Positions 41,499 through 54,704 of a stretch of DNA of 64,000 nt are shown in pieces. The position numbers were made by a program, and so were the translations under genes. The notes under the pieces were generated by a model that saw nothing but the letters and a program-made list of their open reading frames with translations, searched no databases and was not told the origin of the DNA. Each line of letters starts with the position of its first letter. Positions within the stretch are counted from its first letter, which is position 1. The DNA comes from Akanthomyces muscarius (Eukaryota; Ascomycota; Sordariomycetes; Hypocreales; Cordycipitaceae). Where the stretch lies: positions 6,634,001 through 6,698,000 of the forward strand of contig NC_079241.1 in the NCBI RefSeq assembly GCF_028009165.1, in the 5' to 3' direction.

Positions 41499-44400
41499 AT
41501 GCCGACCTCGACAAAAGCTCCAGTCGCGGCCTCAGTGTCTGAGGATCAACTCCGGTTGCTCATTCATCATGTTTTTCTGACTCCCGGGCATCCCCAGAAT
41601 GGAGACGACCTCAAGCTTGCAGCAGCAACTGATGACGCTCTTTTGGAGCTGGTCTGCGATGCTCTGCGATTTTTTACGCCTCGCATCACATCCGATGCCG
41701 CTAAGACTGTCGTCCAGGTGGGCGAGGCCATTACCTTTCTTCGCCATTCAAGGAACAGCTCAGGTAATCTGGACCAGCACAAGCTAGAGCAAGCTTTCTC
41801 GACACTATCAAAATTAGGTATGTTTCTCAGAGCCTCACGATATTGAACAAGACTTCTAATACAGCCTTAGGTGGCAATTTTCCGATCCACGTATCGGCCC
41901 AAAATGCCGCCATCATTGCCAATCGTAGGCAAGACATCGTTATTTTCGAGTTCTCCGAGCTCGCGCCTCGCAACGAGGCTGCAATGAGCACACCGGGACG
42001 GCTCAAGCGACACTTTCCTGGTTCGGCCGTCGCAATACCATTAGAAGTATTTGACGACTCGGACCTTCACTCCGCCCTCGCAGATGCCATTGCAAGAATG
42101 GGCATTCAGGAGGTTGCATCGATGAAAGCCACTGCGTCTAAAGCTGGCCATGACCAAATCGAGAACAGGGATACAACAGACCCTGCTATTGTTACCGACT
42201 TCCTCGCGACATTTTTGAGTGCTCTCGGCAGAGTGGTCAAGGTCCCAGTCCTTGAGAAAAATACCCGAGAACAAGTCAGTTGGCGCAAGGCCAAGCTGCC
42301 GTGGCGACGCTCTGCTGTTTGGCTGCTTTGCCGCGTGACTATACAAAGCCTCCTATCACGCCTCGGGCAGCCACACATTTACAAGCAATTCATGGTCTTC
42401 CTCATGGCTTTAATTCTAGAGGCCGCAGTTTTCTTCAAAATGCCCTCCGAGGTTCTCTATTGCATGGTGGCAAAAATATCCGGCAGACTCAAGAAACTTG
42501 GCCCCAAGGCATATGATTGTTTGCAAGGTGGCGTAGGAGAGATCTTGGCCCGAGCTGTCTCCTGCATGGAAAAGTCTTGGCAAGCGGCAGCGCAAACCTC
42601 GAACCCAAATCTGATGATGTTTGCTATCCCGTCAGACTGGTATCAGCAAGATCAGCATTTTGCGTACCCGGATCTGGATACATTTATTCAGTCCATTGAT
42701 TCGCGAAAGTCCTACGTGGCCAACCACAAGTTTTCACCTTCCTGGCAAATGCCCGTATACTCTGGATCAGAACTGCCGAACATTTCAATTGCTATATATG
42801 CTGAGCGTGTGATATTCGATCTTTTGGAGTTTGAGCAATGGGTCACTACTTCGTTGGATTCTTGGCTCACGACCAACATTGGAAAAGAGGAGACTCCTGG
42901 GCAGATACTACGTGCGATGAAGGCATACCACACAGCTGCCAGCGACCGCTACAAGAATAATCCGGAGGCCACCTCGTTGATGATCTTGATTGTCTTAGAG
43001 CTGTGGATCGCGTGCGACAAGTCGGCGTGTGAGCAACATAAGCTGTTGCATCACTTTAATCCCGAGGTTTCTCGCGAGAATCTTCAGTCTCTCATTCTAC
43101 CAGCAAAAAGGGACACTGAGCGCCTCCATCTCATTGAAGTCTATATCAAGTCTCGTAGGAAGCGTGCCGAGATTTACTGCAACGCCTCCATCTTTTCTTC
43201 GTTTGGAACGAAAGAATGCTTTGCAGTTCAGTTCTTTGCAACGTCCAATGAGCAACAATTCCTCAAGCAGACAATCGAACAGGAGGCAAATAAAAAAAGA
43301 GACAAGAAGAGAACGGAGTTTCGCGCTGCAAAAGAAAAGTACGAGTCTTATATCCAAGAAAGTACGGAACTTGATCATGAATTCCTGGACAGAGTCAATC
43401 GAAAAGGCTATAAATACCAGGTTCATAATCGAGACTGCTCGCGGTGCGACATTGAGCGAAAAGCTGCAGCGATGAAAATTGAGATACACGAATGGCCGTT
43501 GCCAAGTGCCACCTACGCGGCCGAGAACGTGGTTTTCGAGCTGCGAGTGCCTGTGGCTTTCAGTGACTGGCGCGATGCAACGGCTTACATCATTTCGTCA
43601 GTTTTCAAGTTTACTAAAATCGCATCAACGAATGGGCCAGAAGAAGACAAGCTGTCCGAATACTTGCGCGATAAATATGTCACCTACACCAATTACCGTC
43701 GCTTTGTCTTGATTTCGACAACCAAGTCGAACAAGAGAACACATCGAAAAATCCAAGCCGTGAGCACTGCGTCCGAAGCGGACATATTGCTGGCAAACGG
43801 TTTGCAATTTCACTATTACGACACTTCGCTGTCTAGTTGGGCGAACTCCTTCCGCGAGAGTGGTACAGTGGCGGAGAATTGCACATACAAACTTTCACCA
43901 CCATGCAGTAGCCTACAGAAGTTCCTGCATCGACCTCACCAATCGCCAAACGGTGAAAAGCCAAACTGCATAATCTCTCGCCAATCAGAGTGCCCAGAGC
44001 ACATGTCCTTGGAAGAGTTCAAAGCTATGGCGTCACTGGCTTGCGGTTACCGGGTTCAGTGGTTGAATGTTCTCACACAGCTTCACATGCCGACAGTCGA
44101 CTTTGCAAACTACGACGTGCTACGAATACTGCAGCAAATCAGCGGCCAAGTAGGTCCACCGGCTGCTGGATCGTATCGAGCCGGACACCGGCTTCTTGAG
44201 GATGAGACATTTGCGCTGGCATGTGTGGAGGGCCTTGAAGCCTCACTGAGCAAAATTGCAGACAATTGGGAGTCGTACTACGCCGTGAGCGGTTTTGTTA
44301 CTTTGGCCGCTAAGCTTCTGTCCTTTTCTGTTACAGAACAGGCTTCAGCAAAATGTCTTCAATTTTTACGCAGGTGTCGCATAGTCGCCCAAGTATGGAT

Positions 44401-47400
44401 GTCTCTGTTGCAAGAAAAAGTGAAGAAATCAGAGACGGAGTCTACGCGCGGGGACTTTCTGCAGAGTACCCTTCAAGTAGCTCGAATTTGCATAGCGTCT
44501 TTTAACGTGGACGAGCAGCATGTTCAATCCATCTTGGAATCCGTCTCAGATGCAGCGATACTAATTGAGGCATCCATTACTGCGCATGATGCTTCATGCA
44601 GTGTCGGAGCTCAGGACGCAACGTCTGTACACAAATGCGCAAAGGCTCTTTTCAAGTCATTCCGAATCTTGAAGAGAGAAATCACTGCCAATGGAAACGC
44701 TTGTCTCGACATCGCGCTTCAGCGAAGCTGGGCCGCGTATCCTGGTGGAGCCACTTGGGAGACAGCGCCTCATCCGCATGAGAATTGGATGCACACCAGT
44801 ATCGTCACTATAGAAACAAAGCTACCGCTGCGTGTCAACTACGATATTTTAACCGGAGAGCTTCTCGTGAACGGCAGTCCCTTGTCACGCTTGCCTGGAG
44901 AGTATGAGAAGCAATCGCTGTACGCTGCCCTATTTGGCAAAATGACACTCGAAGTTCTGCCGACCGATATGCCAGGGATGAAACTTTCTTCCAAGAAACT
45001 GTTCCATGGCTATGCACTATTCTTTGGCATGAGTGAGATTGCACCACATGATCTACTTCTCGTCGCAAAGTCCGGGCTGCGCGTCTACGATGTTGTGCCA
45101 TCTCGAGTTTTTGGCCGATTTTTACCAGATCAATTTGTCAATGGCTACATTCACTGGTATGACAGACATTCTCAGACAATTGAGTTTCGCGACAAGGACA
45201 AGCCTTGGAAGTCGTCGCCAGACTTGAACTGGACTATGAGAAGAACAGAACGCGGCTGGACTCTGGAACGTCAGAGTCAGTACATCCTACTTGGACCGGA
45301 AACCTCTACTGCTAGGCACCTGGCACGTCTGTTGAAACCGCTCGAGGAAAAGGCTCACATCCACATTACACTTCACAGAGACTCGAAGAATATCACTGTT
45401 GAGATGCCAAGACTTCAGACGGATTTTCTGATGGATGCCGGCTCCCACAAACTTTTTTCGCGCCAATTTCGAGGAATGTACGTGGACTACAGCCAAAGTA
45501 TAGCTACATTGGTGGGATTGCAGAGCAAGCTTGTGCTAAGAAATGACCACAAGCGGCGCAAGGCCCTGATACCGGACGGTGAGCCGACTTGGTCTTGGGA
45601 CTCCAAAACAGACCACACTCGGGTATCTGTTCCTCATGGTACATCTAAAAAAGTTCACGCTTACGACATCGACACTCTTTTGCAAAGGCTCGTCGACAAC
45701 GGTAGCCTTCAAAGCAAGCTTGTAGTCTGCCACCTCCATGCGCTGACCTCACATTGTCTTCCAGATGAGCTCACTGGCAGAACAGGAACAGAACAAGCTC
45801 TGTCTATTCTTCGATCTGCTTCTCTACGCTCGTTCGAGTATCTGCAAGAGAAAGATGCAATGAAACTTACCAAGATTGCGCGCCTGACTCCAGCAAGGCA
45901 ATATTACCCCAGAAACCTGCGAAGCATGGAGACAGTAGATTGGGATCAGCAATTGAGCTTCTTGTCTCAAGACAATGCTTTTCATGCCTTGGTAGAGGAA
46001 ATATTTGCTCAAGCTAGATCGACCAAGCTATTTTACCCGGACGCTTGTGAACTGCCGCAGCCTCTCAACCATGTTCAGCCCGAACTAAAAAATCGCCAGA
46101 CGATACGAGCAGCGAGCTTTCAGGTGTACGGATTTGGAGCCGAGAACCACACTTCTCGACATGATGCAGTTTACGAAAGCCGCGACACTACTCAGCACTC
46201 AAACTTGTCGAAGAGATCTTACCAAATCACTCAGATGCTAACGCGAAATTCTAAGAGTCTGATTGATTCAGTCGCACCGCGACTAGTGGACGACATGTGG
46301 CTCTGGTTGAGCTGTGACAGAGTACAAGGCTCAATTGGTCAACTATCCACAAGAGACATATGCTATGGCTCACAATGGCTTGGGGACCAAAAAGCTCTTC
46401 TGCGACAATTCTGGTGCCAGCTACATCATTTGCTGGTTACGCCGTCATCACCACTGAACCGATTTCAAGTCATGCTGTGTCTGGGTACACTGGGGTACTC
46501 TACGAGTGCAAGCCTACAGCCATTGCAAGCTCTCGCTGCATTCTTTAGTATGCCGAATGTATTCAACGTTTCTATCCCAAGCAAAGATCAATATCTGCTC
46601 TCCAGTGGACGCACTCTTCGACGGCCTGATATTGAAGGCGCTGCGGAACAAGCGCTCGTTGACTTCAAGGATAGTCCAGAATTCTGCCTGGCTGCGCTTG
46701 AAGATGAGGACGAAGATGCTTATCTCGAGCGACGAAGGACATCTTTTGAAGAAAAGCAGATCAAGGCACGCGAAAACTTCGTCGAAAGTGTGTGCAGCCA
46801 ATGGATATGTGAAGTGCCTGTGGCCCACTTGGACGGCGTGTCGTATCTCAATTGCTATTTAGCAATGGATAGCTTTCGAACGAGGTGGGAAAATTGGTAC
46901 CGAAACCATTGTTTTTATGAATATCTCATCGATGTTGCAGCGAAGCTCAAATCATGTCCAGTCGCTGCTGGCGCCCCCTTCACGGCGCGCAAGCCGCAGC
47001 CTCGGCCCAAGCCATCTCCAAAGGCGAAGCCAGTGATCAGCGACCAGTCTATGTTTGAGTCCTCGATACCCTCGGTACCATCCCTTCGATCAACAGAGTT
47101 GAATCTGTGCAAGTCCAGAATCGCGCCAGCGTCGAGCGCACACAGATTGGCGGCGCTACTCGAAAGAATTCGGGAAACTGGTTCCTCAGAGCATCCAAGC
47201 CAGCGTCAGTATGCAGACGAGCTGGAGAGGAGTCTCGAAGCTCTGAAAGATTTAGAATCTCCACAATCATTGACAGAAGACACAGGCGAGCTTGCTGGTG
47301 CACTCGAGGACCATCTGCGTAGCTGCCAAGACAACGCCGTTGAGCTCCACGCTGCACTGCTTGCTACCATCACTAACGGTCTGATGCAGGGTCTTTACGA

Positions 47401-50400
47401 GAGACCCCCTGATGGTGTTGCAGATGGATGGCAAATTGCGGCCGCTTTCATGGCACCACGTACGTCGTCCTCTATTCTCCTTAGCAACATGGTCCGCACC
47501 CGTTGGGATTCGCTGTCTTGGGAGTGGAAAATGGCCCTCGTCGCATTTGGGACTGCCCTAACCGGACTTCAGCGTGCTGAGCGATTGATCCAAGCGAAAA
47601 CGCCATCCGATCTTGTCAAAGAGTTGGGCAACCTGGGACACACGAACTGGGAGCCCATGGACAACCCTGAAAGTCTATTGTTGGAGATTGAAAGCGGAAT
47701 TTTGATCCGTGAAGTGCAGGACGACATTGCGTCGGAGATGAAAAACCCCGAAAACGGAAAAAATTCAGTGATGCAGCTCAATATGGGCGAGGGAAAGTCA
47801 TCCGTCATCGTGCCAGCTGTGGCTGCGTACCTCGCGGATGGATCCAGTCTTGTGCGTGTTGTTGTCGGAAAACCCCAGGCTAAGGAGCTATTTCGAACTC
47901 TCGTTTCTAAACTGAGTGGTCTTCTGAACCGTCGAGTTTTTCACATGCCGTTCAATCGTTCTCTTCGTCTCAACAAAGCCCAGGTCAAAGGTCTATACAG
48001 TCTCTACAAGGAATGCATGGAGCAAGGCGGCATTTTGCTTGTGCAGCCAGAGCACATGTTGTCCTTCAAGCTCATGGCCATTGAGTATCAATTTCTTGGC
48101 AACCACAAAGATGCTGGTACAGCTCTTGTTGATCTCTACCACTTCTTTCAAGCGAATTCTCGCGACATTGTAGACGAAAGCGACGAGAATTTCAGCCCCA
48201 AGTTCGAGCTCATCTACACGATGAAGGAGCAGCGGCCAATCGAGCTCAGCCCCGATCGCTGGACTGTCCTGCAGCGTATTCTCGATGTCGTCACTTTCGT
48301 TGCCCCGCAGGTGCAAAAAGAGATGCCTGAAGGGATTGAGCTTACGCACCAGAGTCGTGGCCGTTTTCCGAGAACGCGCATCCTCCGCGATGATGCAGGC
48401 ACTTTACTTCTCCACAAGGTCACACAGCATATTTGCGACACTGGTCTTCCTGGAATACCAATTGGACGACAGAGCGATAAGATGAGACAGGCTATCTTTG
48501 AGTACATCATCGAAGAAAACGTGTCTGCAGACCAAATTACAGGGGTGGAATCGAACGCGTCCTTCTTTACCGACATCATCAAGGGGCCTTTACTTCTCCT
48601 ACGCGGCCTGATTTCAGGAAGAGTGCTGCTGTTTGCTCTCCGCCAGAAGAGATGGAGAGTAAACTACGGTTTGGACGTGAACCGTGAACCTCCAACCAAG
48701 CTCGCAGTACCGTACAGAGCCAAGGACAGTCCGTCAACAAGAGCAGAATTCAGCCACCCCGACGTGGTCATTCTCCTAACTTGCCTCAGTTACTATTACG
48801 AAGGGTTATCTGAAGATTCTCTCATTGTCGCCTTAACGCACCTGATGCGATCTGACCAGGCAGAGACTGAGTACAACGAATGGGTCGCGGATGCGCCTGA
48901 GCTGCCTGCGTCTTTCCATCGTTTAGCTGGCATCAATATCAAGGACCTCGAACAAGTCACAAAAGAAGTGTTTCCACATCTGAGACACGCCAAGAGTGTT
49001 ATCGATTACTTTTTATCACACTTGGTATTCCCCAAAGAGATGAAGGAGTTCTCGCATAAACTCTCCTCTTCTGGCTGGGACCTTGGTGCCCAAAAGGAAC
49101 ATGCGACAACAGGATTCAGCGGCACCAACGACTCACGGCATGTCCTACCACTCGAAGTGAAGCAGCTGGATATCCAAGAGCAGCTACATACCAACGCTCT
49201 GGTGCTCGAGAATTTGCTACGCCCAGAGAATATAGTGCAGCTACTGCACTCGTCAGATCGGGGCTACCACTCCGACACGGAGCGGCTTCTTGAATTTGTG
49301 GCTGCTACAAGTAATCGGGTTCATGTTGTTCTGGATGTTGGAGCGCAAGTGCTGGAGCTTACCAATATTCAACTGGCAGCAAGGTGGCTAGAGCTGCTCC
49401 CTCTGGATCAAAAGCAAGAAGCTGTCGTCTTTTCGACGACGACGATGAAATCTGCGTCATCGATCGCAAGGGAGCAAAAGAAAGACTGCAGACTTCACCG
49501 TATGCCGAACAGCTTGATCGCTGCCTGGTATTCCTGGACCAGGCCCACACACGCGGTACAGATTTGAAGCTCCCTGAATACTATCGAGCGGCAGTCACAC
49601 TGGGCCCTGATCTTACTAAAGATCGACTGGTACAAGGTAAGATGCAGCATAAATTACGATGGGGGCATTTACTGACTTTTTACTGTAGCTTGTATGAGGA
49701 TGCGTAAGCTTGGTCATGGACAGGCAGTCATATTTTGTGTCACCAAAGAAATGCAGTCTCGCATCTGCATGGCAACAGGGAAGGCACAAGACAGCGACAT
49801 TGGAGTAGACGACGTCTTGATGTGGGCCATCTCAGAGACACACACAGACCTGCGTCGACTCATGCCGCTTTGGGCCATTCAAGGCGCCCGCTTCGAGAAG
49901 CAGCAAAGTATTTGGAACAGCGCGAGCAGCTCATCCGGTATACATCTGACGCCAGAGCACGCCGAGTCTTTCCTCGAGGAAGAGGCGCAAACAATCGAGT
50001 ACCGCTATCGCCCGACGACGGATACCACCGATGGCGACGAACTGGTCTCGTCACTCGAGCAGCTGAATATCGGCAGGCACAGCACCTCGCTAGCCGCTAT
50101 ACAAAAACGCTGCGAGGAGTTTGGCGTGTCGCAGTTCAGGTCGGCGGCGCTCCAGGAGGAGCAGGAAAAGGAACTGGCGCCGGAGATTGAGCAACAGCGC
50201 CACGTTGAGCGACCGCACAGCGTGCAGCCGGCGGAGCATGAGTTACATCCCCACTTGAAAAGCTTCATTACGACAGGCAGCATCCCATCGAACTCACCTG
50301 CGTTTCAGAGCGCCTTTTTGGCCCTTCTCCATACCAGTGTTGGTGACTGGGTTGATCTTGGCCAGTTTCCCAACGACTTGCGCGTCACGGTCGACTATAC

Positions 50401-51013
50401 ACGCACTGTCCAGCTGGCCGACTCTGCGCACATTGCCCAGCAAGCAGCTCCCAGGAAGAAGAATGCGCTCGCTGACTCGTTCCAGCGACCGGTGCAATGG
50501 ATTTTGACTGCCAAGGGGCTGTTTGGTGGCACTAAGGCTGTCATCATCAGCCCATTCGAAGCGCAGGAGCTGATACCGCAGCTCACGATGCCATCATCGC
50601 AGGCACACCTGCATGTCTACGCGCCGCGAACCAGTCGAACGTCGCAGCCACTGGATCTATTGCGCCTCTACTCCATCCCGAAATGCGCGGAGGATTGGGA
50701 GCTGCCACGCCACCTGCGGCTGCAGCTCAACCTCTTTGCTGGCCAGTTGTATTTTGGCTGCTACCAGGATTATGCAGACACCTGCGAGATGCTCGATCTC
50801 GCATGGCGACCTTCCTCGGGCGATGATGCAGGCGTTGCAGTCGAGACTGACGGCTTTGTTGCTGGGGGGAAAAGTAACTTTACCAAGAGCCCGGCGCAGG
50901 CTATCAAGGTGCTCCTCACCACATTGCGACGAGACTGCCAGGAGATTGACAAGACCCATTGGGGTCGGATCCTTGGCGGAGAGTTCTTGACCGCGGCGGA
51001 CTTTGAGATCTAA
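41499..51013 (+). CDS. Giant DUF6606/DUF3638/DUF3645 P-loop protein, frameshifted
   Basis: Three exons were inferred: 41499-41817, 41871-49636 (the acceptor could be 6 nt earlier) and 49689-51013. The sum is 9,410 nt, one base short of 3,137 codons. The N-terminus LIHHVFLTPGHPQNGDD matches the DUF6606 start of fungal proteins often labelled ubiquitinyl hydrolase. A Walker A, NMGEGKSSV with Lys2082, begins the DUF3638 domain, and DUF3645 follows (DSPSTRAEFSHPDVVILLT). After AVVF the frame fails at a four-T run (49430-49433). The continuation DDDDEICVIDRKG...CLVFLDQAHTRGTDLKLP lies in the -1 frame and joins exon 3 (VQ|ACMRMRKLGHGQ). Unless corrected, translation ends at 49567 and loses the DEAH-like box and about 480 residues. 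The biochemical role of this family is not established. Confidence 0.9.
49430..49433 (+). other. Site of one-base frameshift in the DUF3638 gene
   Basis: GTC GTC TTTT CGAC: four T where five would keep the frame. Upstream, the frame is open from 41871. Downstream, the conserved-looking frame is shifted by one base. With one more T the three exons sum to a multiple of three and run unbroken to the TAA at 51011-51013. A homopolymer sequencing error or a real one-base deletion fits; no intron can explain it. Confidence 0.9.
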
Positions 51014-51608
51014 AAAAAAAGGCGATTGGAGTTCGGGTAAAGAGAAGGTTGGTACGTGAAGACTTGGCGCTATTGGATGAAAAATTGGATGACAAGAGGG
51101 AATTTAGAGATGCTGCGAAACATTGGATGGCAAGACAAAAATTGGAGATGACGCAGAAAACTTTGGACATGTATGGATGACTGTTGGATTTGGACGATAT
51201 TTGCTTTCACAAAACTGCAGAGAGGGAAAAAAAATTGGCGTTCGGATGATACACAAAAAGGGACATGGACATTTGCATTTACAGATTGGAAAAAGGGAAA
51301 CCAAAATTGAGGCAATGGATGATACAAATAGATGGTCACGGAAATTTGCATTTAGAGATTTGCACAAAGAGAACAGACAGAAATGGCGTTTAGTTGATAA
51401 ATGAAATTGAATGCAAAATTGTATGCTATCCTAGTTTTGGACCTCGTTGGGTCTTTCCATGCCATGCCTAAATGTCTATGCAATGCGCCGCCCGAAAAGA
51501 AAAATCAAACATCGCTTAAAAGTACAATGGGTATATAACGTGTAAGTCTTGCTGCCGCGCAGCAAATCTCTTAATTTTTTTTTTTTTTCGTTGCTTTCGT
51601 CGAGGTGT
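51014..51608. other. Convergent spacer with degenerate 72-73 nt repeats
   Basis: These 595 bp lie between the convergent DUF3638 and PAF-AH-like genes. Most of it (about 51060-51410) is A/G-rich on the plus strand and internally repetitive. A T run (51576-51588) marks the 3' end of the minus-strand gene. Confidence 0.6.
51190..51400. repeat. Degenerate 72-73 nt tandem repeat
   Basis: Three related units were found by spacing. The motif ATTTGC(A/T)TT(A/T) starts at 51199, 51271 and 51344 (72 and 73 nt apart). GATGATACA occurs at 51245 and 51318 (73 apart). The units are too diverged to be a recent array. Because 72 is a multiple of three, the minus strand shows open but low-complexity frames across it. 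Confidence 0.7.
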
Positions 51609-53381
51609 TTAAGCAGCAGCATCGACGACCGTAACGGGCTTGACGGTAACGGGCAGAGGCTGCTCGCTAGGCTCCAGCTCACCCTTCATGACCTCCTCGC
51701 CATCCTCGACCTGCTCGTCAGTCGACTTGCCCGTCTCTGCTTCACCGGCGTCGCCGAGGCCGATGACGTCGACCCAGGACCAGTTATCGACAACGTCGCT
51801 GCCGCTGCGGTCAAAGATGGCCTTGTCGTCGGCGATGCCATCGGAGGGGTGAACTTCCGCCGGGTCCTTCTTCTTCGTCTCGAGCTTTTCAATATGGGAG
51901 CCGTCGATCAGGTCGCCGCTGTAAGTGCGCGCGACGGGGATGCCGTTGGCGCGGAAGAGCTGCAGCTGGGCGCGCAGGTTGAGGCGCAGCGCGCGCTCGG
52001 GCTGCTCGGCGTCAAAGATCTTCTTGGTGAGGTAGGGGAAGAGGATGCCAAAGTCGGACTGGCTGAGGTGGGCCGAGTTGACGACGTAGAAGAAGTTGGG
52101 CTCGAGATGCTTCATGCCGCTTTCGGTTTCAAAGGTCTGAGGGCTGACGATTTTGGTAGTGGGGTCGGGGGACAGCAGACGCGCCTTGACGTTGAGATGT
52201 TCCTTCCATTTGAAAAAGGCTTCAGACTCGACGGCGAGCAGGGCGGTGCCGCCGGGGGCGGACGAGACGTCGGCGTAGACGGGAAGCGGGAGGTTGTAGA
52301 GAGGCGCCGAGTTGGGGGCGAGGAGCGGCAGGCACCACATATCGAGCAGCATGGTGACGTTCTTCTCGGTGACTTGTTTGCGGATGCTGCTGTCCTTGCT
52401 GGGCGTAAAGAGGGGCTTCTCAATGGCAGCGACCTCGGGGACATCGGCGTAGTAGGTGCTCTTGAGAAGCTGGTAGACGGTGGCGGCGCCAAAGGAGTGG
52501 CCGGCAAATATGATGCTGCCGGGGCGCTTGACGTCGAGGGCATTGGTGAATTGATCGAGGCTGGGCGTCGATAGATTGAGGTTGGTAAAGGTGTCGCCAG
52601 AGTCCATAGCCTGGACGGCCTCATGGACCAGACCCATCTCCCAGAGACGGATGCGCAGCTGATCCTCTCGCGCCTCGTAGACCTCGGGGGAGACGACATG
52701 GGAGATGCGGTTGTAGGGAATCTCGCGGCGGGTGTTGGCGGTGAAGAAGCGGTTCATCTGGTCCTTGAGGCGGATGTAGGTGACGACGGCGCTGCCGTCG
52801 CGGTGCTCGGGGCAAAAGACGACGACGCCGTGCGAGGCGAGGGAGCCAGCGATGTATGAGTAGGAAGTGCGATTGCCGCCGAGGCCGTGGGAGAATATCA
52901 TGGTCGGCCATCGCTGATCGTTGGTTGTCGCGGGCAGTAGCTTGGCGTTTTTATGAACAGGAATCGTGGCATAATGGAGATGTCGTGGAAGGAAGCTGTT
53001 TGCACCGGGCTGTTAGACTGTGCAAGGCGTAGTAGAATTGAGAGTTGGAGTAGCTTACGAGAGCATGCCAGCCAGCATCTGGTTGATGCCGACAAACTGC
53101 GTGTAGGCAGAGACGTGGTTTCGCTGAGGCGCGGGCAGCCAGCTGATGGGCTTCTCGGTCGAGGCAGCGACGGCAGGGTAGAAGACGCGGTACTGGACTG
53201 TCTCGATGTCGGCGGCGTTGGCGGGCGCCGGGCTGGGCGAGGGCAGATCGCCAACGGGAATCTCGACGTCCATGGTGCCGACCTTGTAAGGGCCGGTGTA
53301 CTCGGGGAAGGCGGGCACGGGGTTGAGCTTGGCCAGGTAGGCTGCCAGCCTGCTGGTAGACGATGTGTCGGTGGCCGACAT
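51609..53381 (-). CDS. PAF-acetylhydrolase (isoform II)-like serine esterase
   Basis: Two exons, 53059-53381 and 51609-52995, with a 63-nt intron, encode 569 residues. The start is the ATG in GCCATGTCG; the frame extends upstream without another ATG. The alpha/beta-hydrolase core shows the oxyanion-side MIFSHGLGGNRTSYS (about 140-154), the nucleophile elbow FAGHSFGAA with Ser275, and the late histidine segment NSAHLSQSDFG. This order is typical of plasma/intracellular PAF-AH II (EC 3.1.1.47 family), which removes short or oxidised acyl chains from phospholipids. There is no signal peptide, so a cytosolic enzyme is likely. The C-terminal ~90 residues are acidic and probably disordered. Fungal homologues are usually 400-600 residues. 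Confidence 0.92.
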
Positions 53382-54704
53382 GGCGATGGTGTTGCTGCTT
53401 CTGTGGCGTGTGTGTGTCACGGGCGGTAGTGATGACGTGGTGGCAGAGTTTCAAGGTACAGTGGTCGATTTATTGCTACGGTGTCATCTGCTGTGTTGGC
53501 TGCGTCTAATGGGAGAAGAAATAGAGACAGAATAGAAATGAAAGACGTATGGACAGACGAAGGAGAGAAAAGACCAAAAAAATGGGAGGGAGGAAAGCGT
53601 GCGACGGACACAGACGACTAAGGGGGGTGGGTGGTGATAATAAAGCCCGACGAGGAAAAGTTGCGACAGAGAGGGAAAGAAAGAAAAAAGCATTCCATTG
53701 GATCGAGAAATCGAGGGAGGGCAAACGGGGCCGACGGGGGTACCGCACTGGCAGAGTGACAAGCAGTGACGCAATGCTTTAGGCGAGGCCGCCACTAAAA
53801 AGCCAAGTACCAGCGCACTGAAGGAGACTTGCTGCCCCTGTAATGCCCCTGTCTTGGACGCTAAAAAAGACAGGGCGCAGCACTCGACACCCCTGTACCT
53901 CTGGCGTTTTAGGGGAGATACAGATTACTCAGTACTGGTACGTGGCTCATTTGCAGTGCATGTCAGCGCCGGGATTGGTGGCAGGCAAGACATGTTTCTC
54001 GGCAAGCCAATATACTGGAGACGGCAGGCCACAGGGAAAAGATATGAAGTAACTACTGAATAACAATGTGGCCAAAAAGGAAGGATTTCAGTGCACTTGG
54101 TTTTTTTTTTTTTTTTCTTCTTCTTCTTTTTTCGGGAAGCCCCAGCTTCGTCACGCGACAACTTGCCTGTCCCTGGATGGCGTTGCATGATGCGGCCGGT
54201 GCAAAAAAAAGTCTGATTTGCGTAGTCTTGACGAGGCTAAGCCATCTTTCTTCACCGACGCCCAGTGGGGCCGCCTGGCTTCTGCTCTGGCCAAACAGAG
54301 ATGCGCCGGAGTTTATGGGGGGGGGTGCACCACGACCCGCTGATCAAAAGCTCCGGCCCGGGCATGCCGGAGCTTTGTACAATGGAGCACGCGGAGGACC
54401 GGCGCAGGTAGGCCAAGTTTTCAATTCGAGACTTACCGGGTTTTTTTTATGATCCATGTATTTCACACTATGATGACTCCTAAATAAATGCTAAAAATAC
54501 GATTTTGATTTTTTTTTCTCTAATCTTCTTTTTTCTTCGCTACAATAGAAAACACCACCACCACCACATCAGCCACCACCGGGGAGGTCAAGCCCCGGCT
54601 TCGACAGTGTGCCTGATGATGTGAAATGAAGCTACGGCCGAGAATCCTCTTGGGCCGGGCCGGGCCTGTGGCACAGGCCGGACGTTTCAGCGACGAGAGG
54701 CTCC
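53382..54704. promoter_or_regulatory. Spacer upstream of the PAF-AH-like gene
   Basis: These 1,323 bp contain no convincing gene. The first 400 bp are purine-rich on the plus strand (CT-rich leader of the minus-strand gene). T runs lie at 54102-54116, a G run at 54317-54325, and a perfect 11-bp inverted repeat at 54347-54376. Another short palindrome, GGCCTGTG-G-CACAGGCC, lies near 54663-54680. Confidence 0.45.
54347..54376. repeat. Perfect 11-bp inverted repeat (hairpin)
   Basis: The arms AAAGCTCCGGC (54347-54357) and GCCGGAGCTTT (54366-54376) are exact reverse complements around an 8-nt loop. It stands in a spacer, not at a gene end that I can identify. Confidence 0.85.

Noticed and set aside
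49425..49440. Programmed -1 ribosomal frameshifting in the DUF3638 gene
   Set aside because: GTC TTT TCG does not form the usual X XXY YYZ slippery heptamer, and frameshifting is not known in this family. A one-base indel is simpler.
51549..52574. 341-codon plus-strand frame antisense to the PAF-AH-like gene
   Set aside because: Shadow of the GC-rich esterase exon; Gly/Asp/Val-rich with no domain.
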